NCBI RefSeq assembly: GCF_964355755.1
Contig: NC_092671.1
Location: 24,295,070 to 24,359,069 of the forward strand
Length of the DNA: 64,000 bases
Direction of reading: 5' to 3'
Source of the DNA: Antedon mediterranea
Taxonomy: Eukaryota > Echinodermata > Crinoidea > Comatulida > Antedonidae
Shown here: one piece after another, positions 1 through 12,400 of the stretch
Layout of the letters: each line of letters begins with the position of its first letter
How positions within the stretch are numbered: the first letter of the stretch is position 1
Position numbers and translations under genes: made by a program
Notes under the pieces: model-generated
The model's input: the letters and a program-made list of their open reading frames with translations, nothing else
Database searches by the model: none
What the model was told of the DNA's origin: nothing

Positions 1-740
1 CTCTGAAAAATATTTTTTATTTCAAATTTGTGTTTGAATGTGTAATTTTATTGTCACATAATAGTTATTTTACCTGAAAAAAATGTAATTTAAAGCAAAA
101 AATACTTAAATTGTCTAGTTTTTGAGTTATAATTAAACGTTTCTTTTCTTTTTTTGTGAACAAATATTATTTGTTTGTTACAGAATCTGTGTTTCATATC
201 AGTCACTTTAGTTTATTTTATTGCTAAGGTCAAGTCTGGGGGTCACTTCATCACACCTAGATACTTCATTCAAGTGTGAAGTATCATCTGACAGGGAATT
301 ATATAATATCATGGGACTCATAAATACCACAAATGCTTTGGGATTTGTCTTTCCCAGACGTTTTTTGGTGGTACGTATGCATTTCAGCAAAACTTAGATA
401 TATAACTGCTGCTTTACTTTCGGTTTCTTAATGAGTCATCCTCCTGGGACGTAGGGGGTAAAGCAGCAGCGTATAAAAATAGATTTCAGTACTACAAGTT
501 GGGTAGCAATGAATATAATATTTTATGGGCTTTTATTTTATACCAAATGGATCTTCCAAGCACAAAATAAATTTGCACTATTTAATATACTCATTTTTGT
601 CAAAAATTAATAAAATATGCCAATTTTAAAAAAAAATCGAAATCATAATTACAGATTTTCAATGCAAGTTGGGTAGCCCATTTTATGGCTTTCATTTGAT
701 ACCAAATAAATTATTTACTACAACTCTTACAACTGTAGTG
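1..740. other. AT-rich non-coding stretch with a diverged local repeat
   Basis: No supported exon. Two stretches near 495-560 and 663-715 share the motif AAGTTGGGTAGC, followed by a similar 'tttatggctttcatttgataccaaat' type context about 168 bases apart, so part of this is an old tandem duplication. I could not find the missing N-terminal phospholipase D exons here. Confidence 0.5.
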
Positions 741-748
741 TTAAGGAC

Positions 749-1411
749 ATGGAAGAACAGCTCAATCGCCTGAACAAAGAAAGTAAAAAGGTTGGCCTAC
801 AAATGCACAAAGGAAAGACTAAATTTATGACCAACTTCTCGACTCAAGAGACAATAACAATAGACAATCACCAGATTGAGAAAGTTGACAAATATAAATA
901 CCTGGGGCAGACCTTGAAAATGCTCAACACTACAGAGGAGGAGATATTAACACGTGTAAAAGCAGGTTGGAGAAGCTTCGGGATGCACAAGCATATCCTG
1001 ACCGACCAAGACATTCCCATGTCACTAAGATTAAGAAGCAGGGTGTACAATCAACGAAAGAGATGGACAAAAATTGATAACAACACAAAGAGTGTGATAA
1101 TAGTGAGATACAGAAAAGTACAAAAGTCGAAGACATCATGGTAAAGATCAAAGAATTGAAATGGAGACGGGCAGGACACATAGCCAGAAGAGACGACAAC
1201 AGATGGACGAAGAGATTGAATGAATGGTAGCCGAGGACAGGGAGAAGAAGAAGAGGACGGCAAAAAAGAAGATGGCGTGACGACATAACAACGTACATTT
1301 GAAACAGCAACATGGGAAAGATCGGCAAGGAACAGAACTAAATGGAAACAGCTGGAGGAGGCCTTCACACAGCAGTGGGTGAAATAGGCTATGAGATGAG
1401 ATGAGATGAAA
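749..1411 (+). pseudogene. 3' end of an RTE-like LINE (reverse transcriptase C-terminus), broken
   Basis: The first frame (749-1144) reads like the end of a non-LTR reverse transcriptase: an asparagine/lysine-rich stretch with KGKTKFM and KYKYLGQTL, followed by the typical alpha-helical tail. The frame then shifts. Coding resumes to about 1388 as an Arg-rich segment (RRAGHIARRDDNRW) and ends with KWKQLEEAFTQQWVK then stop, an ending I know from RTE/endonuclease-reverse transcriptase LINEs. A short ATGAG microsatellite (1391-1411) directly follows the stop, as expected for the 3' tail of such elements. The 5' part (endonuclease and catalytic YADD) is absent, so this is a 5'-truncated dead copy. 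The clade is inferred. Confidence 0.75.
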
Positions 1412-2098
1412 TTATTTAATATTACATTTTAAACCTTTGACCCTGATTTTGTGAATTTTTGCCTTGGATAGCAAATTTGGCACACATCCCATGTTGTTCG
1501 TTGGGGTCAAATTATCCTATAACAATTGAGATATTCTCTCCTAAATTAAATGCATACAAATCTGACCCAGGTCCTAGACTATTAGCTCTTTAATATTCGT
1601 AAAGTTAGAAGTAAAAAAGTAAAGTCTAAAGTTCCATATCCAGTATTGCTTTCATTTTTGAGTGAAGGGATAGTGTATCAAAATCCAAAAGCCGTAAATA
1701 CAGGTACTTCCGAATTTTATTCTTGATACAATTGGCAAATACTAGACATTACTTTTACCGTACCAACGGTTAAAAATCTACTGATGAAATCAGAAATTTT
1801 ATTTTAAAACTCTTCATGATATCTTCCTAAAAGAGAATGGAGCAATATTGTATTGGTGTGATGTTACTAAATCTATGTTTCGCGGGACATATGAAATAGA
1901 TACAGTAGGTAAAGGGTAGGTGTCCAAGGAGGAGATCCATACAAAAGCTTTTGCATTGTGTCTATATTTCAGAATTAAGCATAATTTATATATAGATTGT
2001 ATGGATGAAACACTGTAATTTGCCCTAATAAATAATTTGCATAAAACAAATTACCTTTGTACCTCATGTTGCTTTAAATCCCCCCAAAAGTATCCAAG
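1412..2098. other. Non-coding, nothing recognised
   Basis: AT-rich sequence without supported coding potential. A stretch at about 1624-1650 matches, in inverted orientation, sequence near 13,175-13,200 (core CATATCCAGTATTGCTTTC), so at least part is dispersed repeat. Confidence 0.4.
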
Positions 2099-5000
2099 CA
2101 GTATAGTAGAGAGGCCAAATACACAAAAGTCCTCTATAAAAAGTTTGGGGGGCATTTTTTGTTAATAGCAGGCAACCATGTTGAATGTATCCTTTGTGGG
2201 GTGACAAAAACGATAGGGGTGGATGCCATCTTCAGTTTTGGGTTTTAAGGTCAGTTTATGTGGTCAAGAGGTCAAACAAGGTCAAAATATAGGATTTTTT
2301 TTTATTCACGGAAAATCATCTACATTATCAGATCTATCCAAAAAGGTATATCTGAAGATCAACTGATGCTTCATATTGTAGTAATTATGAGATAAACATT
2401 TAATTTTACACATAAAAACATAGGAAATTAAATATAAAAGTGTCATTTTCTCAAAATGTTGTTTTCACATATTTCTGTAAAGTACACACAGTTTTTTAAT
2501 AGGCTTTTTCCAGTCATTGTAAATTTGTCTTTTTCATGTTGTCCACCAGTCATCGTTTTGATTTTTGTCGGAAAAAATAGGTCAAGTGTTATATGTATGA
2601 AACGCCATATGTGCCAAAAGATTGGTCTTTTACTATAATATTAATATTACCTATAATAATTAATGTAATACAGTAATATTTAGAAATTTGTTTTTAGAAA
2701 AATTATTAATATTACCTATAATAATGTAATAATACTTAGAATTTGTTTTTAGAAAAATTTCGAAAACAGAGACCCCCTATATGAACAAGTTTTTATTGAA
2801 GTTTGTTGTTTCAAGAAATCTCGAAAGAGAAACCTGGGTATCGAGTCTTTGCTTTCAAAAACCCTAACTATTGGACTTTATCAAGGTTGGAAGGAGTGGT
2901 AATTGGGGACTTCTTCTTGAGGCCTTCGCATCTATGCTATCATGGCTGACGGTGATAACAAATATAAAACTCCTTAAGTAATTAAGAAGTCCTTTATACA
3001 CATGGATAAAGACGGTTTTAACGTTATTTACAAACATTACGTTACGTACTGTGTCCAGGTATGAAATCCATTTCTCCAAAAAGACATAAACGCACTTGAA
3101 GAGGACAACGTCATGCGACAAATCAAATTCCAGCTATCCATTCTTATTCATATGAAGATTGTTTAAAGTTTCTTGGCCTAACAACCCTGTATGACAGACG
3201 AATTCATGGTGACTTGATTGAAAATTTTCAAAAGATTTCGAGGGTGTAGCCAAGGAAGACTTCCTTCAAATGAGATGCAATCTAAGCAGAAATACACGAG
3301 GACATCAGCTTAGACTTTTTAAACCTAAACTTCACAAAGGACTGATAGGAGATCCACTTTTTCACAATTAGTAATTATATATTTTAATAGTTTGCCAACC
3401 AAAGTCGTCATTTCTGAAACTACCAACACATTTAAAAACCGATTGGATTCGTTGTAGAAATGAGGTTAAAAGGGTAAACAAATTTACCTATCTAAACTAT
3501 CAGAACCAATATTCTAAACACTGAGTGGATGATTGATCAATTCAAAATAGAATCATTGGTATAACATGAAACGCTGTTAAATTCATTGATAGGTTCTGCA
3601 TGACATAGTCAGACTGATCACGAATCACACATAATACACAATATTCTTTCGAACTGACAGATGGTAAGGAAGATCTTATATTTAAAGTAACAACTTATTG
3701 GAAGAAAAAAAACAGTAGAACTTAGAACTTCATGAGCCACTGAGAAAGCATCGCTCTAAACCTTTGCGGATTTCTATAAGGCAACAGTTTCGATAAAGTA
3801 TATAAAAACTGACAGAAAATCTGCTGATCAACCATTGGAGTATGATCATAGCCCAATTTTAATATCTTTAACCAAATATGACTTCACATATCTTGATGGA
3901 TGGCGTTGAAATACCGACAGATGTTCCAGAAGAAAACTTACAGTAAAAACATGATGGTCATGCACTATAGGATGCAGTAAACATGGCTGTAAACATTTGG
4001 TGACTATGCAAGTATTTATTCAAGTTACCTAGATATTTCATCATTTTGTTGTATTTGATCATTACATTGGAAAGGGGTGGATAAAAGCAGTGACACGATT
4101 GAAAGGATAGTCCCAATGTACTAATCTGTACTTCCGTATGTGTTTTGGGCCACACTCATCGGTTTGGAGGAGAACAAATATCACAAAGTTTTTAGACATT
4201 CTTTATGTCAATAACAAAGAGCTTGCAATTATACATGAAAGTTGATGTTAATTAATGATATGCACTTTGTAACAGTAGCCTTCAAAAGTATGGACGATGT
4301 CTGGTATAGTGAACAATAAAGTGGTTGAAAACCTATTAAGAATAATCTAACCAGCTTCCATGCTATTACAGGTTGCAGCACGTCATTATTTGCTGGTTAT
4401 GGGAAGAGGTCATACTAGAAATCATTTGTAACGCATCCACTCCTTGTAAATGGAATTGATTAAGATTAAGACTTTCCACGTACAGTGTACACTAAAGTTT
4501 AATATTGCCAAATATATGGTACTCTTGAGCAGAACTGTATAATAACAGACTACTCTTTGGTGCTACCTCCATCTAGACTCAGTGACCATATACCATTAAC
4601 ACTAGTGATATATATTTCCCTTAAATATTAAGTATTTCACTTCACTCAATAAATATTTAAGTACCTGTATTTCTACTTCGGGAAACACTTAAAATTAAAA
4701 AAACTCGCCTATGGTGAATACAGACATCATAGAACCTAAACATACGAGCCAACTATCAGGCAGAGCTATCAGTAGGCCTATGTGGCCTAAATGAATCGGG
4801 TCGTTTGGAAGCCCCTAACCCAGTAGTCAGTTTGGAACTTGTTACATGTGTATGTAAACTAAAGAGCCAGATGAAGTTGTTACAGAAAGCATGCATATGT
4901 GGTTGTGATTCAATCGTTTGCCGTTACCCAGATGGCTAGTAGGCATTATATATCAGTGCTTGAAGGAATACCCACCTCAGAGCGTTACCTCCTTCCATCC

Positions 5001-5637
5001 CAGAAAAATTTCGAATATTGGCATGTGCCCATGCCGCCCATTACTCCCAACCCACAAACCCTCTGTGACCGTTTTTAAATGAAATTTAAGACATTCCAGT
5101 AGGCCTCCAATTTCGGTTATTTTGATACTCTAGGACTCATCCTCTCCATTCCTTGAACACCTTCCAGGAGTGACTCAAAAAGTTTAAAATCTTCCCAGTA
5201 CAATTCTGGTCTTTTTGACACCACACTATAACCATCAGCTCCAGGCTATCATGAAAATTATATTTATTTCAATTATTAATACCGATAATTAACAGGTATG
5301 TGCTCTATTTGACCTTATGACCTTGAAAATGACCTTTAAACTTGTAAGTTGAAAAATTGATGAACTTCAGCATCTACAGCAATATGTCAATAATGATCCA
5401 ATAATGGTTACATTTCTTTTAATTAGCTTATATGTTGTTGAAAACAGCTTAAACCTCTATTTTACCATATTTGACCTTATAACCTTGAAAATGACCTTTG
5501 ACCTGAAATTTGAGAGCGGCATCCACCCCTATCTTTTTTGTCATCCCATAAGGGATATATTCCACATGGTTGCCTGCTATTAACAGAAAATTCCCCCCAT
5601 GATGAAAAAGCTCACATTGGCCGCCCTACTAGTATGT
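2099..5637. mobile_element. 3.5-kb element or composite with ~150-bp imperfect terminal inverted repeats
   Basis: The sequence from about 2099 to 2290 is repeated in inverted, diverged form at about 5465-5637. The best conserved core is GTTAATAGCAGGCAACCATG at 2161-2180, against its complement at 5564-5583. GGGGTGGATGCC / GGCATCCACCCC and the outer TAGTAG..GGCCAA also match. Both arms carry runs of AGGTCA/TGACCT half-sites. The inside contains a LINE remnant (see 3030-3455) and no intact transposase. I could not identify a convincing target duplication, so the outer borders are approximate and the superfamily is not assigned. Confidence 0.6.
3030..3455 (+). pseudogene. LINE reverse transcriptase C-terminal remnant (CR1/L2/Jockey-like)
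   Basis: Across several frameshifts the plus strand reads YCVQVWNPFLQKDI near 3050, then SYEDCLKFLGLTTLYDRR and GDLIENF (about 3150-3230). It continues with CNLSRNTRGHQLRLFKP (3280-3325) and ends with FNSLPTKVV and TFKNRLDSL before a stop at about 3455. This order is the known C-terminal layout of many non-LTR retrotransposons (ERVQRRATK..YEDRL..L..L..RR..GDLIE..K, then RGH..KL, NSLP..V..FKNRLD). It is strongly decayed and lies inside the inverted-repeat element at 2.1-5.6 kb. Confidence 0.75.
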
Positions 5638-5639
5638 TC

Positions 5640-6326
5640 TAGTAAAACAGCATGATAAACCAATTGCTCTGTAGCCACCAAAATATTGAGATGACAAACT
5701 AGGTGATCCTGGCTGGATATTGTGAATGGGATTAAACAGCCAACCTGGGGCACATAGAGAACACTAATAATACAGAACAAATTGCCTTAACTTGAAAGAC
5801 AAAAAAGCAGTTGTTCTTTGTTGGCACCCAATTTTGCTTAGTATTTCCATATATCCTATATGGTATATAATCCTACTTTGGTTCTAATCTCCCCTCCTAC
5901 GTTATGTCTGATTTTAATAACAAACAGCCATCCCCAGGTATTAGTCCCAGATTGACTTTTGGTTTGGATGTAGGCCTTTCTCTAGCCAGTACAGATGCTT
6001 ACCAATTTTTCTTTTTTTTTTTTAACCAGGGTTTCCCCGTGTGTAGTCCCACCCCCACAAAGTCAGCCGATTTCGTGTTCTAGGAGAGTGGGGGATTATA
6101 TCAGAGGATATAAGGATTAATAAATTCAAATTAAGCAAATTTAAGGCAAAGTTAAGACGATTTTTTTTCCTAAGCAAGTTTGATAAATCCGGCCCAGGCT
6201 TTACATTTTTTTAAAAACTTTTTATATGATGATTTTATGTTTATGTTTTGAGTATATATTCCAATAGGCACATTGTGCTTGTGGTTGTAGAATTGTTTGT
6301 CTTATTACTTCCTCTTTTTCATTTAG
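5640..6326. other. Non-coding sequence upstream of the first visible phospholipase D exon
   Basis: No coding signal. It is intron sequence if the phospholipase D gene starts upstream of the window, which the splice phase at 6327 requires. The acceptor tract at 6311-6326 is pyrimidine-rich. Confidence 0.5.
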
Positions 6327-6455
6327 GTACTATGTTGAGGTGAGACATGGAGAGTTTACTTGGAATGTTAAGCACAAGTTTAATCACTTTCGGAGGTTAC
6401 ATGAGGAAATTCTATTATATAAAGCTCAACTGAATGTTCCTATCCCAACTCAAAG
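6327..6455 (+). CDS. PLD1: Phospholipase D exon, PX domain first half
   Basis: Reads [34 protein letters not shown], the first strands and helix of the PLD PX domain (HGEF.W.VK.KF.HF..H.E.L.YKA...IPIP). The acceptor is TTTTTCATTTAG. The exon enters at codon base 3 and leaves at phase 2 with donor gtaaaa. An upstream coding exon is therefore required. Confidence 0.93.
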
Positions 6456-9400
6456 GTAAAAATCATGTGGTGGACTTTTTCATCGATCAATTCTCCCGAT
6501 TTAGAAATTCTTAACTTTTAGTACCAAATGATAGAGACCTCAACCAGAGACTCAAGAGTGTCTGTTTTCGAGAAATCTCAAAATCAGAGACTCCCAATAA
6601 AACATTACCTTATTAAAACTAACAGTTACCCATGTTCTGCCAAGCCGTTTCTGCCTTGTGATTATACTAATTCGCATTGGATCAGTAAAAATAATAAAAG
6701 AGCACTCTTTCCTAATAAAAATTATACAAATTGAAAAAAGCAAATTGTATCAAGAATGAAATTCTGAACTATTTACGGCCATTGATTTTGTTATACACAA
6801 AGTATTCATTCACTTTGAAATATCTGTAAGTAAGCTAAAAAATAAAAGCTATACTGGATGTGTTAAATTTTGGAATTGTTCTGTGTGAATTTAATCTAAG
6901 GTGTGTGCATCAGAAACCCGTTATTTCAAACGGGTTGAATGGGTTTCAGAAATAGTGATGTGTGTGAAATGGGTCACATTTACCTATAGATAAAATAAAA
7001 AAGTAGACATAAATCGACCTAAATCATACAAATAATCTCATATTTCTCACACATTGTTAATTGTTATGTGGTAATATATAATGTACATGGTAAGTTGTTT
7101 TCATGTTCAACAAATTATCAAACCATTTGGATTTGTTATGTTTGTGTTTTTATTCATTGACATTTTTTTTCATTTTTTTAGATAATTAAAAAAAAATTTG
7201 TTTTTTTAATGTTTAGTCACATAGAACGAAGGAAATCTTACAAGCATAACAGAAGCACAAAAGATTTGGCGCACTTTCCACGGACACTAGATGGGATGAT
7301 TACATCATCTGAAATGCCAAAACGAATGGTACAGTAAGGTTGCATTATTTTAGAGTATCACTGCCTTTCCCTATATAGTAGATTACAAGTACGTCTAATT
7401 TATACCTCTAATATATTGCAACAATAACTAAAAATTGCAATTTACAAGTGAGTGCAGCGAGCAGATCTGTAAAAAAAAAGGTATGTTGAGAGGAAAAGTC
7501 ATACATTTTTATGGCAAACAGTGATCTTTCACGATGAGATCCAGAGAAGTAACTATCTTAATTTAGAATTCAGAAACAAAAGTAATGTTCTGCAACTGTA
7601 TTACCAAGTGATAACAATAAACAATTACCCAATGGAATATTTGTAATGCATATTTCACTAAAGCAATATGGTTTATTGAATTATTATTACAATATTATAC
7701 ATACATGTATATAATATGTATTATGTATTTTTTTTATTCTTCATCGGAATGCAGCAAGCACTTGAAGGGTACTTACAAGGAATTGCTAAAAACCCTCTTT
7801 ACAGAAATCATCCGAAAGCGGTAAGTTATTTATATTAAAATTTTATGTTATTTTTTCACTTGTTTCATTTGAAAAGAATGTCTTGTATCCACCAACAGCC
7901 AAATACCATAGTAATACCAGTAATATAAAAAAAAACCTTTCGAACAGTAATTATATTAGTGTGGTGAAAAACTGTTTGTTTGAAATGAAATGAATATTAA
8001 TTGGTGTAATATACCGTATATTTCGGTGTATAAGTCGCACCTGTGTATAAGACGCACCCCCTAACTGAGAGTAAAATATCGGTATTTTTTATATCGTCGG
8101 TGTATAAGACGCACCTTATATTTCATCAAAACAATATTTTTTTAAATTGTAATCAATATTATTGTAATAATATATTTTGTTATATCTGCAACGGCGTCCT
8201 TTATTTAGGTTTTTTCTTACCTAGGCTCGGCCGCGCCCAGCCTCAACAGCCGCAACATCGAGTGCATGACCGTGTGTGTAACATTACGTGTGGGCTAGCC
8301 TCGCTCGATCATTTCGAGAGGGCACACGTTTTCACGGACAATCGTATTCGATTAGTATCTATGTATGTATCCGAGAATTGAAGTGTGTACGCTAGGTCCA
8401 TGCTATAATCACCTGGAGAATATACTAGTCGAATACCGTACACCATGTGGCCGCCAAGAGGGCTTGCGTTGCGGGTACGGCGATCGTGCATATAACTACT
8501 GTATAAATAAATACTATTCCAATCGTACGTAAACGTTTACAAATGAAATTTTATCGCCATAATGAACAAATCTTTTCATCATATTTAGTATAACATCATG
8601 CTAAAATGCCTTGAAAACTAGGCAGAAGCAGGTTGCCGTTACGTTAGTTAGTTACTGTAGCTAGGCCTAGCCTATCAGTCAGGCCTAGCAAACGAGGTGA
8701 CGATAGCCTAGGCCTATATGTACAATCTGTGTGGTGAGGCATTTATGTTCGGTGTATAAGACGCACCCTTAATTTAGAGGTCAAATTTGCGTGTCAAAAG
8801 TGCGACTTATACACCGAAATATACGGTACCAAAATAAACAAACAGTATTCAAACAATCCAGTGAAGTGCTTTGTATTCTCACATTCATAACAAACGTTCC
8901 AGTCAAGTGTATTTTTGCATTCATGCGAGTGGAGTTGTGGCTTGGTGGCTATGATGCTTGGCTACCACTCCAAGGGTCCTGGGTTCAAGTCCCGTCACAT
9001 GTCAGGACAAAATTACAATTGCACTCCCAAAGACTTGTAATAAGACTTTGTTTATATAGAGCATCTTGTGTAATGTTAGTCTTCATGTGAACCTCTGAGG
9101 GTCCCTAATGATCAGCAATTGCTGGATGGATCACCCTCATTAAATATCGTAAAAAAAAAAAAAATAGATATCACAAACGTTATTCTGTGTGCAGTAGGCT
9201 AGCATGTATCGAATCTATAACCAACGTTATAATATTGTGCTTGTGTCGTTGTATGCCCCGTTATTATAACGAACTGACCATCTGCAGACCATGCAAATAA
9301 AGCAACTCGCAGACCAAGTAGGCTATTTACATAAATAAACACTACAATTGGGATGATTTTTAAAAGCATGTAAAAATTATAGAGGACACTATAATACTGT

Positions 9401-12400
9401 ATATTAAAAATTACCTAAAACTAATTAAGGTGCTAACTATTAAAAATAGAAATATATTGACATCTATAATAGTAAACATGAGTATTTTACTGTTGGCGTA
9501 GCAAAGGCGAAGAAATGTCAGGTACATTGTATTTTAGCTTGATGTGACACAAAATTGGCATTATCAGGATATTTGTTTTTGTTTACCCAAAATATCAGGA
9601 GAAATTGTAATAGGAGAGTGGGAGATGACACAAAATATCCCAAGACTCTCTGTTATCTCTGTATTCTTCTTGTAAAATATGTACTTGAATGTTTAATAGT
9701 AATATTAGACCTGACTGAGAAAATAAATGAAAGACAGGATGACACTTGAAAGTGTTTCCTTTTTAACATGCAATGTATTTGTTATAATATTATTAACCAT
9801 ACATCATGATTTGATTAATGAAGTAGTGATGATGTCACAGTACACTCTTTTTGTAAATGTAGTCCATCTTGTTAAACCAATGTCAATGATAATACATGCT
9901 CTATGTCTATAAAATTCCTTTAGGTTAAGGGATTAGTAGGACCTATTTTATTTTATCTTGTCACATGTTTATAGTCCAGTAAAAAATCACCCTCACCATG
10001 GTATAAGAACGTACCCTAATAAAATTTCATCCGTAGGTTCTATGTATAAAGGTAATAACATTTCTTGATGTTGCGTCTTGCAAAACTTGGGATTTTACGA
10101 GAAAATTAGACTTTTATACCCAATTTATAACCGCCTCATGTCGTATTATTGTGTACAGCGAATGCGACGAAGCGTGACTGAAATTACGAGACGCCGTTAG
10201 CGCCCGTTGAAAAATGCATTAACAAAGCTAAAAACCTACAAAATTAATAGTTTATACAACAATTTAAATATAGTTTACAATAAATTGTATAATAAAATAC
10301 ATAACTTATAAAGAAAACCCAAGTATAAACTAAAATATTTACAGATTTAACTGTTTTATTCTTTTACATTTAATTAATTAATTAATTAATCTTCATCTTC
10401 ACTTTTGAGGAAAATAGCCTCTTTTAGGTTTAAAACGTCATTTATAAGCATTTGAATAAGCCAACAAATTAAACTACTGTTTTCTCCCAAGCTTTTTAAA
10501 TATTATTTAAATGCATTAAAATGCGTCGAACTCGGCGGATAACAATATTTGAAATAAAAATGCATATAAAACTTTTGTTCCGGACTTTACTTTTTTTGTC
10601 CCAAGTTAGAACTTTCAGGCCGTGGAGGTGAACTGATTGTTTATGACATGCTTTTTTGTATAAAGTGTCCAATAATAATTATCATTGTAGGACTACTCTC
10701 CACCAAAAAACTTTATATTAGAAAGTATTTAATACGTCACGTCTTTAAAAAAGGAGAATTGGGTAATACAGTATGTAGTTTCTCGCGAATCTTACATCAC
10801 ACTCCAACATTCTCACTCTCTTTTATTTAGTGGAAAAACACTTTAACTTTAGAATGCTTTGAATTCTGGAAGACGACTTCGAACTTAAGGAATCGTCATG
10901 AATGACGTTTATTGGCTCAAACTTCACACATCGGTACGATGTGAAGGCCAGACGGATTCAGAGAGGATCAAACCGGCTCCTCCTCCCCATTGGCAGTGGG
11001 GCAGCGGTGGGTGGCGGCGGGTGAAAGGGGAAAATGAAAAATGTTGATTCAGACGAATGCCAACCAGCCCCTTTGATACGCTCTTAATAATTGTTGGAAA
11101 GTGAACGTAGGTCTACTTGAGGTAGTATCTTTCGTATAGGCCTACGTGAAATGGATTATCTTTAAATAATTGGTTCTTACTCTAATTAAGATTATAATCG
11201 CGAATGATAGTTCAAAATATGCTATGCATTGTGATATCCACGCAAGTAGGCCTATGCTGTGAAAAAAAAGAATTTCCAAAATAAAAAACCAGCAGAACTA
11301 GTAGATCATTACGCTTCAGCAGATATACAAATATACACTTAATCCATAATGATGGTATATTGGAGGTTGTAATGTGTTTAAATATATACAATCCGTTTTT
11401 CCATGATAAAAAATACAAATAAATTTGTGATAATAAAATATTCTGCCTCTTTCGTAAAAAAAGACAATAACTAACAAACCGCATCCAGGTTTCGTATATT
11501 AATGCCGTGTAATGCCGTGCCGTATAACCATCCATACAAGTCCGATAAAAGTATGACGCGTGAGGGCGCACTTTATTTTATGGAAGGCCATTTTTAAACA
11601 CATATTTGTAAATATTTTAGTTTGTACTTGGATTTTCTTTATAAGTTATGTATTTTATTATACAATTTATTGTAAACTATATTTAAATTATTGTATAAAC
11701 TATTAATTTTGTAGGTTTTTAGCTTTGTTAATGCATTTTTCAACGGGTGCTAACAGCGTCTCGTAATTTCAGTCATGCTTCGTCGCATTCGCTGTACACA
11801 ATAATACGACATGAGGCGGTTATAAATTGGGTATAAAAGTCTAATTTTCTCGTAAAATCCCAAGTTTTGCAAGACGCAACATCAAGAAATGTTATTACCT
11901 TTATACATAGAACTTACGGATGAAATTTTATTAGGGTACGTTCTTATACCATGGTGAGGGTGATTTTTGACTGGACTATTACTTATTAATCTTATATTGG
12001 CCATTTTTTGTTTCCTTCTATATTTGCACAATAACATAGATGATTATTCCACATAAACTAGTTTCAGTTTGTTGTTAAAGCTCAGGTACAGGCATGAATT
12101 TTAAATATAATATCTGGTTAATTGTACATAAATCAAATATTTGTAATAGAAATCAAGACGAAAAACCATGAATTTCCCCTAATATGGTCAAATACAAAAT
12201 TTGGCAAAATTCTGCCAAAAAAAACCAGGAAGACTTTTTTTTCAGTAGTTACAGTAGGTAGTTAACATAATGTAATAACATGTCTGGTGACTCCCTAGAA
12301 GGTGAAAAAAGATGGTGGATATACGGTGGATAATTTTTGCTATAGCATGAAAATAAAATTCTTAAGTTGAATAAAAATACAAGAAATGTAAAATTCAAGT

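Noticed and set aside
930-1368. Two long minus-strand frames (132 and 105 codons)
   Set aside because: They are the antisense of the RTE-like LINE end, whose plus-strand reading matches a known protein family.
1-6326. Upstream PLD exon(s)
   Set aside because: Several GT donors (for example near 5295 and 5939) were examined, but none is preceded by coding sequence resembling the PLD N-terminus with the needed phase.
7329-7336. Alternative donor gtaagg after the second visible PLD exon
   Set aside because: Using it gives a frame that does not join the LEGYLQG reading of the next exon; the gtacag donor five bases earlier does.
8043-8381. 112-codon plus-strand frame
   Set aside because: It lies within the terminal and subterminal repeats of the CCGTATATTTCGG MITE and has no family resemblance.
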